DNA of 64,000 nt, taken from positions 1-64,000 of the forward strand of contig JAAMEZ010000010.1 in assembly GCA_013322215.1 (NCBI GenBank). The letters are read 5' to 3'. Each line of letters opens with the position of its first letter. Position 1 is the stretch's first letter. Under the pieces are notes generated by a model, which was given only the letters and a program-made list of their open reading frames with translations, was not told the DNA's origin and ran no database searches. The stretch is from Martinezella rhizogenes. GTDB lineage: Bacteria; Pseudomonadota; Alphaproteobacteria; Rhizobiales; Rhizobiaceae. Position numbers and translations under genes: made by a program. Positions 27,159 through 36,254 of the stretch are shown here, piece by piece.

Positions 27159-27190
27159 AGAAGCCGTACTAAATAGAAGCCGTACTAAAT
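27159..27190. repeat. Perfect 16-bp tandem duplication downstream of flp
   Basis: The unit AGAAGCCGTACTAAAT occurs at 27159-27174 and again at 27175-27190 without change, between the flp stop codon and its terminator. Confidence 0.85.
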
Positions 27191-27201
27191 ATATGCCGGC
27201 C

Positions 27202-27387
27202 TTATTTTGTCGCCGTAGCGGCAGAGTTCATCTTCGTCGAGATATTCTGGAAGGTGGTATTCAATGCGCCACCCAGCGTCGTAGCGCCGGTGATGATAGC
27301 AACGGAGATCAGAGCAGCGATCAGGCCGTATTCGATTGCGGTCGCGCCGGATTCATCCTTCAGGAAACGCGAAAAAATCTTGGACAT
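27202..27387 (-). CDS. pilA: Flp/PilA type IVb pilin
   Basis: A 61-residue major pilin of the Tad pilus. The short basic leader MSKIFSRFLKDESG is cut by CpaA before ATAIEYGLIAALISVAIIT, which has the Flp-motif Glu5-Tyr6 pair and the hydrophobic assembly helix. The C-terminus is short and Thr/Asn-rich. I chose the ATG at 27387 (GTGGAG upstream); the in-frame extension to 27474 is not pilin-like. The gene has its own terminator and a long AT-rich upstream region, consistent with strong independent expression. Confidence 0.96.
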   Translation of the reverse strand: MSKIFSRFLKDESGATAIEYGLIAALISVAIITGATTLGGALNTTFQNISTKMNSAATATK

Positions 27388-27790
27388 AAATTTAACTCCA
27401 CTTTGTTGACAGCACGTCCGCCAACTGTTGCCGTTGATCGGATGAGTTGCACGGTAGCTTCCCGCCGTTTCCATCGCTTTAAAGAATTAGGTTAATGTGC
27501 AGTAAATCCAAAAGCGAAAATAGAATAGTTAATGTGACTTGTATGTTCTTCTGTATGTTTTTAAAGAAAATCTTCAGCCAAATAGAAATTATTAGATGTA
27601 TGAATATTAGTACGATATACGATTCGTCTCGAATTAATACACGATTTGCAGGAGAAGGCGACGATGAGGGCCTGCGTGGGACATCTGCGCCATAATTGCA
27701 TGGCAGAAGACAACCTTAATCGTTCATTCACCATTCTTTCTCATTCTATCCAGAGATCCTTTTCGCCATAGTTTTCCAAGAGGCCAAGCC
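27388..27790. other. AT-rich control region between flp and the divergent pilus N-domain gene
   Basis: About 400 bp, clearly more AT-rich than the surroundings, between two divergent genes. It should contain the flp promoter (minus strand) and a promoter for the 27791 gene (plus strand). TTAA motifs occur around 27480-27530 but none has exact CtrA spacing. A 66-codon frame at 27495-27695 lacks a ribosome-binding site and pilus-like features and is not called. No RNA gene was recognised. Confidence 0.5.
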
Positions 27791-28219
27791 ATGCCAATCG
27801 GCGGCAGAACAGCATTCCTTGCCGGCATTGTCGCCATGGCCGGCATGACGCCGCAGCTTTCACACGCTGCCGGAGAGAGCATGCTGCGCGTCTATATGGA
27901 TCACGCGCGCGTGTTGAAGCTGGATCGCCCTGTCAGCAAGGTCATTGTCGGCAACTCGCAAGTTGCCGACGCGACGGTCGCCGATCCGAAAACCATCGTG
28001 CTGACCGGCCGCAGCTTCGGCACGACAAACATCATCCTGCTCGATGCCGACGGTAATGCCATCGTGGACGAACAGATCCTAGTGTCGATCGACGAAGGCA
28101 ATACGGTCCGTGTTTTCCGCCAGACGGATCGCGCTGTGCTGTCGTGTACGCCCAATTGCGAACAGCATGCCCAGCAGAACAATACGACGACGACCCCAAC
28201 TGCTGCTGCCGGGCAATAA
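27791..28219 (+). CDS. Free-standing pilus/secretin N-domain protein
   Basis: A 142-residue exported protein. After a signal peptide (to about residue 26, LSHA|A) it consists of one pilus N-domain: LRVYMDHARVLKLDRPVSKVIVGNSQVADATVADPKTIVLTGRSFGTTNIILLDADG in order, as at the N-terminus of CpaC. A low-complexity tail (QQNNTTTTPTAAAGQ) contains two Cys upstream. It lacks the secretin domain. It may act as an accessory subunit of the pilus channel or a periplasmic pilotin. The gene diverges from flp and precedes two pseudopilin genes. Confidence 0.8.
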   Translation: MPIGGRTAFLAGIVAMAGMTPQLSHAAGESMLRVYMDHARVLKLDRPVSKVIVGNSQVADATVADPKTIVLTGRSFGTTNIILLDADGNAIVDEQILVSIDEGNTVRVFRQTDRAVLSCTPNCEQHAQQNNTTTTPTAAAGQ

Positions 28220-28373
28220 CAACATTCGATAACGCAAATATTCTAAAGTACATTCAAGGAATTGAGCAACAAACGATAATCCTGGTTTCCTCTAAATATG
28301 AAGAGAGAAGAGAAACGGATTATCAAGAAAGCAATTCTAGTGTCGTCCGCGTGTAAATCGCCGCGGGCTTCCC

Positions 28374-28994
28374 ATGACGTCAGACAATACCCTTCACGCC
28401 AATACAGGCCGCACACGGCGACATGCCCGGGGCAGCTTGCGTGAATTCGTGCGTTCTCGGGACGGGACAGCAGCGATCGAATTTGCCTTGCTTGCAATCC
28501 CCTATTTTCTGATCGTCTTTGCAATCATCGAAACCTTCGTCGCCTTTACTGCGGAGCAGGTCGTTTCAAACGCCGTCGATACTTTGGCGCGCCAGATTCG
28601 GACCGGGCAGATTACTGCGGCCAATACGACTTCGCAGCAGTTCCGGCAGGCATTCTGCAACGAGATTGCCGTGCTCATTACCTGCTCCTCCTCCGAGGTA
28701 CAGACGCCGGCGAACCTCTATCTCGATGTAGAGAGCTATTCGAGTTTTGCGTCCATGCCGACGACGATCCCCCGCCAGTCATCGACCGATCCTTATTCCG
28801 ATCTCAGCACCACCGGCTTTGCTTTTGTGCCCGGCGGCGCCAAGTCGCTGAACATGGTGCGTGCCTATTATCGCTGGCAGATCATAACGGATCTGCTGCG
28901 CCCCTATCTTACCAACGTGCATCCAACCGACGGCTCCGCATCAGTCTATCTCATCGTCGCAACCGCGGCCTTTCAGAACGAGAATTATCCGTGA
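28374..28994 (+). CDS. tadE: TadE-like pseudopilin, first copy
   Basis: A 206-residue protein with a TadE domain: a basic cytosolic start (residues 1-30), then SRDGTAAIEFALLAIPYFLIV, which resembles a prepilin cleavage site (G|TAAIEF with Glu5), one membrane helix, and a periplasmic C-terminal domain with two Cys (residues about 97 and 104). TadE-type minor pilins are processed by the prepilin peptidase and prime pilus assembly. The stop overlaps the next start (GTGA), so translation is coupled. Confidence 0.85.
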   Translation: MTSDNTLHANTGRTRRHARGSLREFVRSRDGTAAIEFALLAIPYFLIVFAIIETFVAFTAEQVVSNAVDTLARQIRTGQITAANTTSQQFRQAFCNEIAVLITCSSSEVQTPANLYLDVESYSSFASMPTTIPRQSSTDPYSDLSTTGFAFVPGGAKSLNMVRAYYRWQIITDLLRPYLTNVHPTDGSASVYLIVATAAFQNENYP

Positions 28995-29581
28995 GCGGCC
29001 TCAAGAGCATGATCGGGAAAGAAAGTACGCCCTTTGGCATCCTGAGACGCTTTGCCCGTAACAAAGATGGTGTCGGCGCGATCGAATTCGCCATTCTTTT
29101 TCCTGTATTGCTGATGCTCTATCTCGGTGCCTTTGAGCTTACCGTCGGCCTCAATGCCTCGAAACGTGCCAGCCGTTCTGCAGGTTCGATTGCGGACATC
29201 ATCTCGCAGCAATCGTCGGTCACCAAGTCCGTGCTTGCAACGATGCCCTCCGTTGCCGGCGCGATCTTCGCGCCCTATAGCACGACCGGCCTGACGCTGA
29301 AGATCAGCGGTATTTCGATCGACACGACAGGCAAGGCGACCATCGCCTGGTCCTGGGCGCAGGATGGCACCACGCCATACACGGCCGGCTCGACAGTCAC
29401 GGTGCCGGCCAACATGAATCAGGCGAGCACTTTCCTCGTTCGCAGCGAACTTGCCCTTCCCTATCAGCTCATCAGCTTCGGCGCTAATTTCCTGCCAAGC
29501 GGCACCAGCCAGATCACCATCAGCCGGCAGTATTACTACCGGCAGCGCGTCGGCAATTCGATCAGCTGCAGCGACTGCTGA
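28991..29581 (+). CDS. TadE/TadF-like pseudopilin, second copy
   Basis: A 196-residue paralogue-like partner of the preceding protein, with RNKDGVGAIEFAILFPVLLML (processing site G|VGAIEF, Glu5), one membrane helix and a beta-rich periplasmic domain, ending in a CSDC motif. The GTG start overlaps the tadE stop by four bases. In Tad loci the second small pseudopilin is usually called TadF. A long von Willebrand-type TadG is not present in the window. Confidence 0.82.
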   Translation: MSGLKSMIGKESTPFGILRRFARNKDGVGAIEFAILFPVLLMLYLGAFELTVGLNASKRASRSAGSIADIISQQSSVTKSVLATMPSVAGAIFAPYSTTGLTLKISGISIDTTGKATIAWSWAQDGTTPYTAGSTVTVPANMNQASTFLVRSELALPYQLISFGANFLPSGTSQITISRQYYYRQRVGNSISCSDC

Positions 29582-29712
29582 TAGCTCGTCCCCAAATCGC
29601 GCCCGAAATGCTGCTCCAAAACGGAAAATTGCCAAGTCGATGCCTCCGTTATATGGGTGACGTCCAATAACCCGGAACACCTCCCGGGTGACGGCATTCT
29701 ATCGGGTGATCT

Positions 29713-30933
29713 ATGGCGCGCGCCTTTCTCTTCGTTCTGGATTCTTTCGGTGTCGGTGGCGGCCCGGATGCGGCAAGCTATGGCGATGAGGGTGCCGATA
29801 CGTTTGGTCATATCGCCGAGTTCTGCGCCGCAGGCGCTGCCGATCGCGACGGCTTGCGCCAAGGCCCTCTTACGCTGCCGACCATGTCCGGCCTCGGCTT
29901 GCTGGAGATCGCCAAGGCGGCAACGGGCAATTATCCCGCCGGCATGCCTTTGCCGGAAAAGCTCTACGGCCTTTATGGCTGCGCGAACGAAACCTCCCGC
30001 GGCAAGGATACGCCATCGGGCCATTGGGAGATCGCAGGCACGCCCGTCATGTTCGACTGGGGTTACTTTCCGGCAGAGGGCGATGCCTTCCCGCCGGAGC
30101 TGGTGAAGGCCATCTGCGAGGCAGCCGACCTGCCCGGCATTCTCGGCAATTGCCATGCCTCCGGCACGGATATCATCGCCAAGCTCGGCGAAGAACACAT
30201 CCGCAGCGGCAAACCGATCTGCTACACTTCCTCCGATTCCGTCTTCCAGATCGCCGCACACGAGCAGCATTTCGGCCTCGACCGGTTGATCGGTCTCTGC
30301 AAGATCGTGCGCACCCTGCTCGATCCCTACAATATCGGCCGCGTCATCGCCCGCCCCTTCGTCGGTGAGACCGTGGCGACCTTCGAGCGAACCGGCAACC
30401 GCCGCGATTTCTCCGTGCTGCCGCCGGAACCGACGCTGCTCGACCGCCTGGTCAAGGCCGAGCGCACGGTGCATGCGGTCGGCAAGATCGGCGATATCTT
30501 TGCCCATCAGGGTATCTCCAAGGTCATCAAGGCCAATGGCAACATGGCGCTGATGGATGCGACGCTGAAGGCCATGGATGAGGCCGAGGACGGCGATCTG
30601 GTCTTCACCAATTTCGTCGATTTCGACATGGTCTATGGCCATCGCCGCGACGTGCCGGGCTATGCAGCGGCACTCGAGGCTTTCGACGCGCGCCTGCTTG
30701 AAGTGCACGAGAGACTGAAGCCCGGCGATCTCGTCATTCTGACCGCCGACCATGGCTGCGACCCGACGTGGCGCGGCACGGATCATACGCGCGAGCGCGT
30801 GCCAGTCATGGCCTACGGGCCCGGCATTCGTTCCCGTTCCATCGGCGTCCGGCAGACCTACGCCGATATCGGTGAGACGGTCGCGAAGCATTTGGGAATT
30901 GCGGCCGGGCCGCATGGGAGGAGTTTCCTTTGA
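29713..30933 (+). CDS. deoB: Phosphopentomutase
   Basis: A 406-residue cytosolic enzyme of the alkaline-phosphatase superfamily that interconverts (deoxy)ribose-1-phosphate and -5-phosphate, linking nucleoside phosphorolysis to central metabolism. It has the metal-binding [10 protein letters not shown] start, the phosphorylatable Thr in [26 protein letters not shown] and the [20 protein letters not shown] block. It opens a plus-strand operon, and the next gene overlaps its stop (TTGA). Confidence 0.96.
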   Translation: MARAFLFVLDSFGVGGGPDAASYGDEGADTFGHIAEFCAAGAADRDGLRQGPLTLPTMSGLGLLEIAKAATGNYPAGMPLPEKLYGLYGCANETSRGKDTPSGHWEIAGTPVMFDWGYFPAEGDAFPPELVKAICEAADLPGILGNCHASGTDIIAKLGEEHIRSGKPICYTSSDSVFQIAAHEQHFGLDRLIGLCKIVRTLLDPYNIGRVIARPFVGETVATFERTGNRRDFSVLPPEPTLLDRLVKAERTVHAVGKIGDIFAHQGISKVIKANGNMALMDATLKAMDEAEDGDLVFTNFVDFDMVYGHRRDVPGYAAALEAFDARLLEVHERLKPGDLVILTADHGCDPTWRGTDHTRERVPVMAYGPGIRSRSIGVRQTYADIGETVAKHLGIAAGPHGRSFL

Positions 30934-31898
30934 CACCGCATTTGAAGAAAGTGGAGCTGCACTGCCACCTGGAGGGCGCGGCTCCGCCGGCATTGACCCT
31001 CGCACAGGCAGAAAAGTACGGCGTCGACACCAGCGCTTTCCTCAAGGATGGTGTCTACCTCTGGAAGGATTTTGCCGAATTCCTCGTCTGCTACGACAAG
31101 GTTTCCGAGGTCTACCGTACCGAGGAAGACTATGCGCTGCTGACGGAAACCTATCTGGAAGAGCTTGCCGGCATCGGCACGATCTATAGCGAACTCATCG
31201 TCTCGCCCGACCACGGCGACCGCATCGGCCTCGGCGCCGACGCCTATATGGCGGGTGTTTCGGCCGGCATCCGTGCCGCCAAGGCGAAGACCGGCATCGA
31301 AGCGCGGCTGATCGTCACTGGCGAGCGTCACTTCGGCCCGGACCGCGTGGTGAAGGCGGCGGAATATGCCGCCAAGAGCGCCAATCCGCTGATAACAGGC
31401 TTCAACATGGCCGGCGAGGAGCGCATGGGCCGTGTTGCCGATTATGCCCGCGCTTTCGACATCGCCCGCGAAGCGGGCCTCGGCATCACCATTCATGCCG
31501 GCGAGGTCTGCGGCGCCTTTTCTGTTGCCGATGCCGTGGAGCTGGTGCGCCCTGACCGTATCGGTCATGGCGTGCGCGCCATCGAGGATATGGATCTCGT
31601 CAAGCGCCTTGCCGATCTCGGCACGGTGCTTGAGGTCTGCCCCGGCTCCAACATTGCACTCAAGGTCTTCCCGGATTTCCAGTCGCATCCGCTGCGCAAG
31701 CTGCGCGAGGCCGGCGTGCGGGTGACGATCAACTCCGACGACCCGCCCTTCTTCCACACCTCGCTGAAGCGCGAATACGAACTGGCCTCAACAGCCTTCG
31801 GCTTTAGCGATGACGAGATCAACGCGATGACGCGCACGGCAATCGAAGCGGCCTTTGTGGACGACGCGACCCGGGCGACATTGCTGGCGAGGCTGTAA
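30930..31898 (+). CDS. add: Adenosine deaminase
   Basis: A 322-residue cytosolic amidohydrolase converting (deoxy)adenosine to (deoxy)inosine, which PunA can then cleave. Zinc and catalytic motifs are intact: [11 protein letters not shown], the HAGEVCG His-Glu pair, RIGHG and the NSDDP Asp pair. The start is TTG overlapping the deoB stop, with GGGAGGAG about 8 nt upstream. Adenine deaminase is an unlikely alternative given the HAGE/DDP arrangement, but some bacterial members are specific for adenine. Confidence 0.93.
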   Translation: MTPHLKKVELHCHLEGAAPPALTLAQAEKYGVDTSAFLKDGVYLWKDFAEFLVCYDKVSEVYRTEEDYALLTETYLEELAGIGTIYSELIVSPDHGDRIGLGADAYMAGVSAGIRAAKAKTGIEARLIVTGERHFGPDRVVKAAEYAAKSANPLITGFNMAGEERMGRVADYARAFDIAREAGLGITIHAGEVCGAFSVADAVELVRPDRIGHGVRAIEDMDLVKRLADLGTVLEVCPGSNIALKVFPDFQSHPLRKLREAGVRVTINSDDPPFFHTSLKREYELASTAFGFSDDEINAMTRTAIEAAFVDDATRATLLARL

Positions 31899-31908
31899 AA
31901 GCATGGTT

Positions 31909-31948
31909 TAGGCCGCAGATTGGGGATGAAATCTCGAAAAGCGGCCTA
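31909..31948 (+). terminator. Possible weak terminator between add and upp
   Basis: An 8-bp stem TAGGCCGC/GCGGCCTA (31909-31916 with 31941-31948) with a 24-nt loop, followed by TTTTCTT. The long loop makes it weak. It may reduce read-through into upp. Confidence 0.4.
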
Positions 31949-32019
31949 TTTTCTTGCACCAGAGGCGATTTCCGTGGAAGAACCATCTCATATCACGGAA
32001 TTACTGGAAGGCTGAAACC

Positions 32020-32649
32020 ATGGACGGCGTCACTGTCATCGATCACCCGCTTGTGCAGCACAAGCTCACAATCATGCGCAAGAAGGACACGTCGACGGGA
32101 AGCTTCCGCCGGCTGTTGCGCGAGATTTCAACACTACTCTGTTACGAAGTGACCCGCGACCTGGAGCTGACGATCGAGACCATCGAGACGCCGTTGCAGC
32201 CGATGGACGCGCCGATCCTCGAGGGCAAGAAGCTGGTCTTCGCCTCGATCCTGCGCGCCGGCAACGGCTTGCTCGAAGGCATGCTCGATCTCGTGCCCTC
32301 GGCCCGCGTCTCGCATATCGGCGTCTATCGCGATCATGAAACGCTGCAGCCGGTCGAATATTACTTCAAGGCACCCGAGGATATCTCAGAGCGCCTGATC
32401 ATCGTCGTCGATCCGATGCTGGCGACCGGCAATTCCTCGATTGCCGCGATCGACAAGCTGAAGGAGCGCGGTGCGCACAATATCCGATTCCTCTGCCTGC
32501 TGGCGGCTCCGGAAGGCATTGCCAATTTTCGCAAGGCGCATCCGGACGTGCCGGTCTTCACCGCAGCGATCGACAGCCACCTGAACGAGCTCGGCTATAT
32601 CGTGCCCGGCCTCGGCGATGCCGGCGATCGTATGTACGGCACCAAGTAA
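32020..32649 (+). CDS. upp: Uracil phosphoribosyltransferase
   Basis: A 209-residue cytosolic enzyme forming UMP from uracil and PRPP, recovering the base released by pyrimidine nucleoside phosphorolysis. It has the family start [20 protein letters not shown] in order, and the PRPP loop [12 protein letters not shown]. The uracil-binding tail is [17 protein letters not shown] chose the ATG at 32020, preceded by GGAAGG; the 22-residue upstream extension is not family-like. A strong terminator follows. Confidence 0.97.
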   Translation: MDGVTVIDHPLVQHKLTIMRKKDTSTGSFRRLLREISTLLCYEVTRDLELTIETIETPLQPMDAPILEGKKLVFASILRAGNGLLEGMLDLVPSARVSHIGVYRDHETLQPVEYYFKAPEDISERLIIVVDPMLATGNSSIAAIDKLKERGAHNIRFLCLLAAPEGIANFRKAHPDVPVFTAAIDSHLNELGYIVPGLGDAGDRMYGTK

Positions 32650-32672
32650 TTTCGTCGCTATACTCCTTGTCG

Positions 32673-32706
32673 AGCCCGGCAGTTACTCAACTGCCGGGCT
32701 TTTTAT
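32673..32706 (+). terminator. Rho-independent terminator after upp
   Basis: A 12-bp perfect stem AGCCCGGCAGTT/AACTGCCGGGCT (32673-32684 with 32689-32700) with an ACTC loop, then TTTTATT. It ends the deoB-add-upp transcript. Confidence 0.93.
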
Positions 32707-32775
32707 TGATTGCATTAGCGTCGTTTCAGCAAAGCCGGCCTATAGATGGTATGGCCCGCAGGAGGGGCCTTGCCG

Positions 32776-33300
32776 ATGCTCGTTCGCGTTCTTGTCTTTG
32801 CCGGTATCATTGCCGTTGCGGCAACCCAGGTGCCGATGCTCGTTGACGGTTTTGGCGAGCGCACCGAAAAGCCGGCGCCGGTGGAAGCAGCTTCCCTCGC
32901 CCCACAGAAGACCGAGGTGCCCGTTTCCTATGGCAGCGTTCAGCTACGTGCCAATGCAGGCGGCCACTATGAGGGTGATTTCACGATCAACGGTCGGTCC
33001 GTACACGGGATGATCGATACCGGCGCAACCTATGTGGCAATGAACGAAAGTACCGCGCGCAGCCTCGGTATCAGCGGCGTCGATCTCGACTATCGCTACA
33101 CGGTTCAAACCGCGAATGGCGCGTCAAAAGTCGCCTATATCAAACTCGACCGCCTGGAGATCGGCACCATCCGGGTTCGCGATGTCGATGCCGTGGTGGC
33201 AAAGGACAGCGCACTGAGCACGACGCTGATCGGCATGAGCTTTATGAAGAAGCTGAATTCCTATGGCGTGCAGAATGGCACCTTGCTTCTGAAGCAATAA
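32776..33300 (+). CDS. Retropepsin-like aspartic protease family protein, membrane-anchored
   Basis: A 174-residue protein with an N-terminal membrane segment (residues 3-22) and a clan AA aspartic-protease domain of the TIGR02281 type: MIDTGATYVAMNESTARSLG carries the catalytic D-T-G-A, and the GMSFMKKLNSY end is family-typical. Such domains act as homodimers, presumably in the periplasm; targets are unknown. The start is ATG 32776 with AGGAGG 10 nt upstream, or TTG at 32770. It lies between the upp terminator and the convergent deoA gene and is probably unrelated to nucleoside salvage. Confidence 0.83.
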   Translation: MLVRVLVFAGIIAVAATQVPMLVDGFGERTEKPAPVEAASLAPQKTEVPVSYGSVQLRANAGGHYEGDFTINGRSVHGMIDTGATYVAMNESTARSLGISGVDLDYRYTVQTANGASKVAYIKLDRLEIGTIRVRDVDAVVAKDSALSTTLIGMSFMKKLNSYGVQNGTLLLKQ

Positions 33301-33352
33301 GACGACGCATCTCGCGCGACTGCCAAGCGGCCCTAACACTGCCGCCCCAGAT

Positions 33353-33382
33353 CAGATCCTGCTGATTCAGATCCTGCTGATA
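33353..33382. repeat. 15-bp tandem duplication across the deoA stop codon
   Basis: CAGATCCTGCTGATT (33353-33367) is followed by CAGATCCTGCTGATA (33368-33382). On the minus strand one copy encodes the last residues of deoA (ISRI) and its TGA, and the second repeats ISRI-stop just downstream. Confidence 0.85.
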
Positions 33383-34674
33383 ATGACAGGCAACAAAGCG
33401 GGCGCCGCATCCGCGATGCGATAGTTAGCCGACAAATCAGCCATAGCCTTCTGCGCACTTGCCTCGTCCGCCGCGTGAACGGTGGCGATGCGGTCGCCCC
33501 TGCTCACCTTGGTGCCGAGCGGCAGAATGCCGCTGAAACCGACGCGATGATCGATCTTGTCTTGCGGGCGGCGACGGCCGCCACCAAGATCGATCACGCT
33601 CATGCCGATCCTTCGCGCATCGCAGGCACCGAGCCAGCCATCGGCGACGGCCAAAACCGGCTTCTGCACCGACGCGCTCGCCAGATAGCGATCGGGATGT
33701 TCGAGCAAATCGGCCGGCCCTCCGAGGGCATGCACCATGCGGCCGAAGATCTCTGCCGCCTTGCCGGATGCCAAAGCCTCGCGCGCCCTGCCCTCCGCCT
33801 CGGCGGCATTCGCGGCGATGCCGGCCTGAACCAGCATTTCAGATGCGAAGGCCAGCACGACCGTTTCGAGCCGCGTGCCTGCCTTGTTGCCCTTTAGGAA
33901 ATCCAGACAGTTGCGAAGCTCGACCACGTTGCCGGCTGCATCGGCCAGGGGCTCGTTCATGTCGGTAATGAGCGCCGAAGTCTTGACCCCACCGCCATTT
34001 GCCACCTCCACCAGCGAGCGCGCCAGCGTCTCGGCTTCCTCAAGCGAGGTCATGAAGGCGCCGCTGCCGATCTTGACATCGAGCACAAGCGTCTCCAGCC
34101 CCGCCGCCAGCTTCTTCGACAGGATGGAGGCCGTGATCAGGGGAGCGGAGTCGACCGTCGCGGTAACGTCGCGCACTGCATAGAGCTTGCCATCGGCCGG
34201 GGCCAGCGCGCCGGTCTGCCCGATAATGGCGCAGCCGACCTCGTCGACCACCTTGCGGAAACGAGCCGCATCCGGCGTAATCCCGTAACCGGGAATGGAT
34301 TCCAGCTTGTCGAGCGTGCCGCCGGTATGACCGAGGCCGCGGCCAGAGATCATCGGCACGGCGAGGCCACAAGCGGCCGCGATCGGCGCCAGCATCAGCG
34401 AGACATTGTCGCCAACACCGCCGGTCGAATGCTTGTCGGCGATCGGTCTGCCGATCCCCTCCCAGGACAGAATATCGCCGGAGCGCGCCATGGCGAGCGT
34501 CAGCGCCACCGTTTCCTCCCGCGTCATGCCTTGAAACCAGACGGCCATGGCAAAGGCACCGATCTGGCTTTCGGCCAGTTCGCCGCGCCCCAATGCACCG
34601 ATAAACGCGTCTATATCGGCAGCCGAAAGGCTGGCGCCGTTACGCTTCTGCCGGATGATCTCCTGCGGAATCAT
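33367..34674 (-). CDS. deoA: Thymidine phosphorylase
   Basis: A 435-residue cytosolic enzyme that phosphorolyses thymidine and deoxyuridine to the base plus deoxyribose-1-phosphate. The family signature is present (ADKHSTGGVGDNVSL, then SGRGLGHTGGTLDKLESIPG), with the mixed helical N-terminal and C-terminal alpha/beta domains of the DeoA/PyNP fold. It is the last gene of the long minus-strand nucleoside operon, 3 bp after deoC. Its stop codon lies in a 15-bp tandem duplication. Confidence 0.96.
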   Translation of the reverse strand: MIPQEIIRQKRNGASLSAADIDAFIGALGRGELAESQIGAFAMAVWFQGMTREETVALTLAMARSGDILSWEGIGRPIADKHSTGGVGDNVSLMLAPIAAACGLAVPMISGRGLGHTGGTLDKLESIPGYGITPDAARFRKVVDEVGCAIIGQTGALAPADGKLYAVRDVTATVDSAPLITASILSKKLAAGLETLVLDVKIGSGAFMTSLEEAETLARSLVEVANGGGVKTSALITDMNEPLADAAGNVVELRNCLDFLKGNKAGTRLETVVLAFASEMLVQAGIAANAAEAEGRAREALASGKAAEIFGRMVHALGGPADLLEHPDRYLASASVQKPVLAVADGWLGACDARRIGMSVIDLGGGRRRPQDKIDHRVGFSGILPLGTKVSRGDRIATVHAADEASAQKAMADLSANYRIADAAPALLPVIISRI

Positions 34675-34677
34675 GGA

Positions 34678-35451
34678 TCAATAGCCTGAAGATGCCGTCT
34701 TGGACTCACCGCCGCCCAACACGTTCAGAATATCGTCGAGCAGGCTCGACGCACCGAAGCGGAAGGTCGACGGCATGGCCCAATCGGGCGCCATGATGGT
34801 CTCGGCAAGGCTAAGATATAGAGCCGCATCGGAAACGGAACCGATGCCGCCGGCAGGCTTGAAGCCGACCTTGCGACCGCTGGCACGGATCGCTCGCAGC
34901 ATGATGTCGGCGGCCTCGAGCGTTGCGTTGACAGTGACCTTGCCGGTGGAGGTCTTGATGAAATCGGAACCGGCATCGATCGCCAGTTCCGACGCGCGCC
35001 GGATCAGCGCGGTATCCTTGATCTCGCCAGTTTCGAGGATGGTCTTCAGGAGAACCGGTCCCTTACATTCGGCCCGCACGGCCACGACCATGTCGGTGAC
35101 AGCCTGCTCATTGCCGGCCAGAAAGGCACGATAGGGAATGACCAGATCGATCTCGTCGGCGCCGTCGGCGATCGCCTCGCGCGCCTCGGCTGCTACATCC
35201 GCCACTTCCATGTCGCCAGCCGGGAAATTCACCACGGTCGCGATCCTGACGGCGTGGTCGGTGCCGAGAATGCTGCGCGCCTGAGCGACGAAACGCGGCC
35301 AGATGCAGATGGCGGCCGTATTGCCATAGGGCGATTGCGCGCGGGCGCACAGCGCCTCGATCTGAGCCGGCGTGCAGTCGTCCTTGAGATTGGTCAGGTC
35401 GAGAAGGGAAAGCGCAACAGCTGCCGTTTCTCTCAGGGAATGGCCCGTCAT
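34678..35451 (-). CDS. deoC: Deoxyribose-phosphate aldolase
   Basis: A 257-residue TIM-barrel class I aldolase that splits deoxyribose-5-phosphate into acetaldehyde and glyceraldehyde-3-phosphate. It has the Schiff-base lysine in SDFIKTSTGK, the second active-site lysine in GFKPAGGI and the Asp in EIDLVIPY. The start overlaps the punA stop (ATGA), so translation is probably coupled. It completes deoxyribose breakdown after DeoB. Confidence 0.96.
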   Translation of the reverse strand: MTGHSLRETAAVALSLLDLTNLKDDCTPAQIEALCARAQSPYGNTAAICIWPRFVAQARSILGTDHAVRIATVVNFPAGDMEVADVAAEAREAIADGADEIDLVIPYRAFLAGNEQAVTDMVVAVRAECKGPVLLKTILETGEIKDTALIRRASELAIDAGSDFIKTSTGKVTVNATLEAADIMLRAIRASGRKVGFKPAGGIGSVSDAALYLSLAETIMAPDWAMPSTFRFGASSLLDDILNVLGGGESKTASSGY

Positions 35452-36254
35452 TCTGGGTCTCCTTCGTCCGCGATCATTTCTTTCAGGATAGCGGCGAGGC
35501 GTGCGCCGCCGACCGGAGCCATGTCCTTCGTCTCGTCGTGCGAGAGCTCGCCACCGGTCATGCCAGCACCATAGTTAGTGATGACGGAGGCAGCGGCAAC
35601 CCTCAAACCGAAAAGACGTGCCAGAATAACTTCCGGCACCGTCGACATGCCGACGGCATCAGCGCCGAGAATGCGCGCCATGCGGATCTCTGCCGGCGTT
35701 TCGAAGCTCGGGCCGGAAAACCACATATAGACGCCATGTGACAGCTTGATCTCGGCCTTTTCCGCCGCCTTGCGCATGCGCATGATCAGATCGATGTCAT
35801 AGGCGCTGGTCATGCCGACGAAGCGCCTGTCGCTTTCCTCACCAATCAGTGGGTTCATGCCGGAATAGTTGATGTGATCGGTGATCTGCATCACCGAGCC
35901 CGGCGGCATCTCCTCGCGCAGCGATCCGGCCGAATTCGTCAAGATCAGCGTATCGACACCAAGAGCCTTCAAGGTCTCGATCGGCTCGCGCATGGCGTTG
36001 GCGTCGCCCTTTTCGTAATAATGCACCCGGCCGGAGAGCATGATGACGGGGACATCGCCGAGCTTGCCTGCGACCAGCGTGCCGGCATGGCCTGATACTG
36101 CGCTGACCGGGAAGCCGGGCAGATCGGCATAGGGGATGCGCAGGGCGTCCTTGACCTCATCCACGAGAGAGCCGAGGCCGGAACCCAGAATGATACCGTA
36201 GCGCGGCTTCAGTTCGCCGAGCTTCTCGGTGAGGATATCGACGGCCGCGCTCAT
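35448..36254 (-). CDS. punA: Purine nucleoside phosphorylase (trimeric, PunA type)
   Basis: A 268-residue enzyme that phosphorolyses (deoxy)inosine and (deoxy)guanosine. It has GIILGSGLG at the N-terminus, the phosphate-binding SGRVHYYEKG, LTNSAGSL, YMWFSGPSFETPAEIRM and GMSTVPEV, all as in the trimeric class, rather than the hexameric DeoD class. The start ATG (36254) overlaps the cdd stop by ATGA; a 79-residue in-frame extension is the shadow of cdd. A xanthosine-type specificity cannot be excluded. Confidence 0.95.
   Translation of the reverse strand: MSAAVDILTEKLGELKPRYGIILGSGLGSLVDEVKDALRIPYADLPGFPVSAVSGHAGTLVAGKLGDVPVIMLSGRVHYYEKGDANAMREPIETLKALGVDTLILTNSAGSLREEMPPGSVMQITDHINYSGMNPLIGEESDRRFVGMTSAYDIDLIMRMRKAAEKAEIKLSHGVYMWFSGPSFETPAEIRMARILGADAVGMSTVPEVILARLFGLRVAAASVITNYGAGMTGGELSHDETKDMAPVGGARLAAILKEMIADEGDPE

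Noticed and set aside
27495..27695. 66-codon frame in the flp upstream region
   Set aside because: No ribosome-binding site, odd composition, and it lies in an AT-rich control region.
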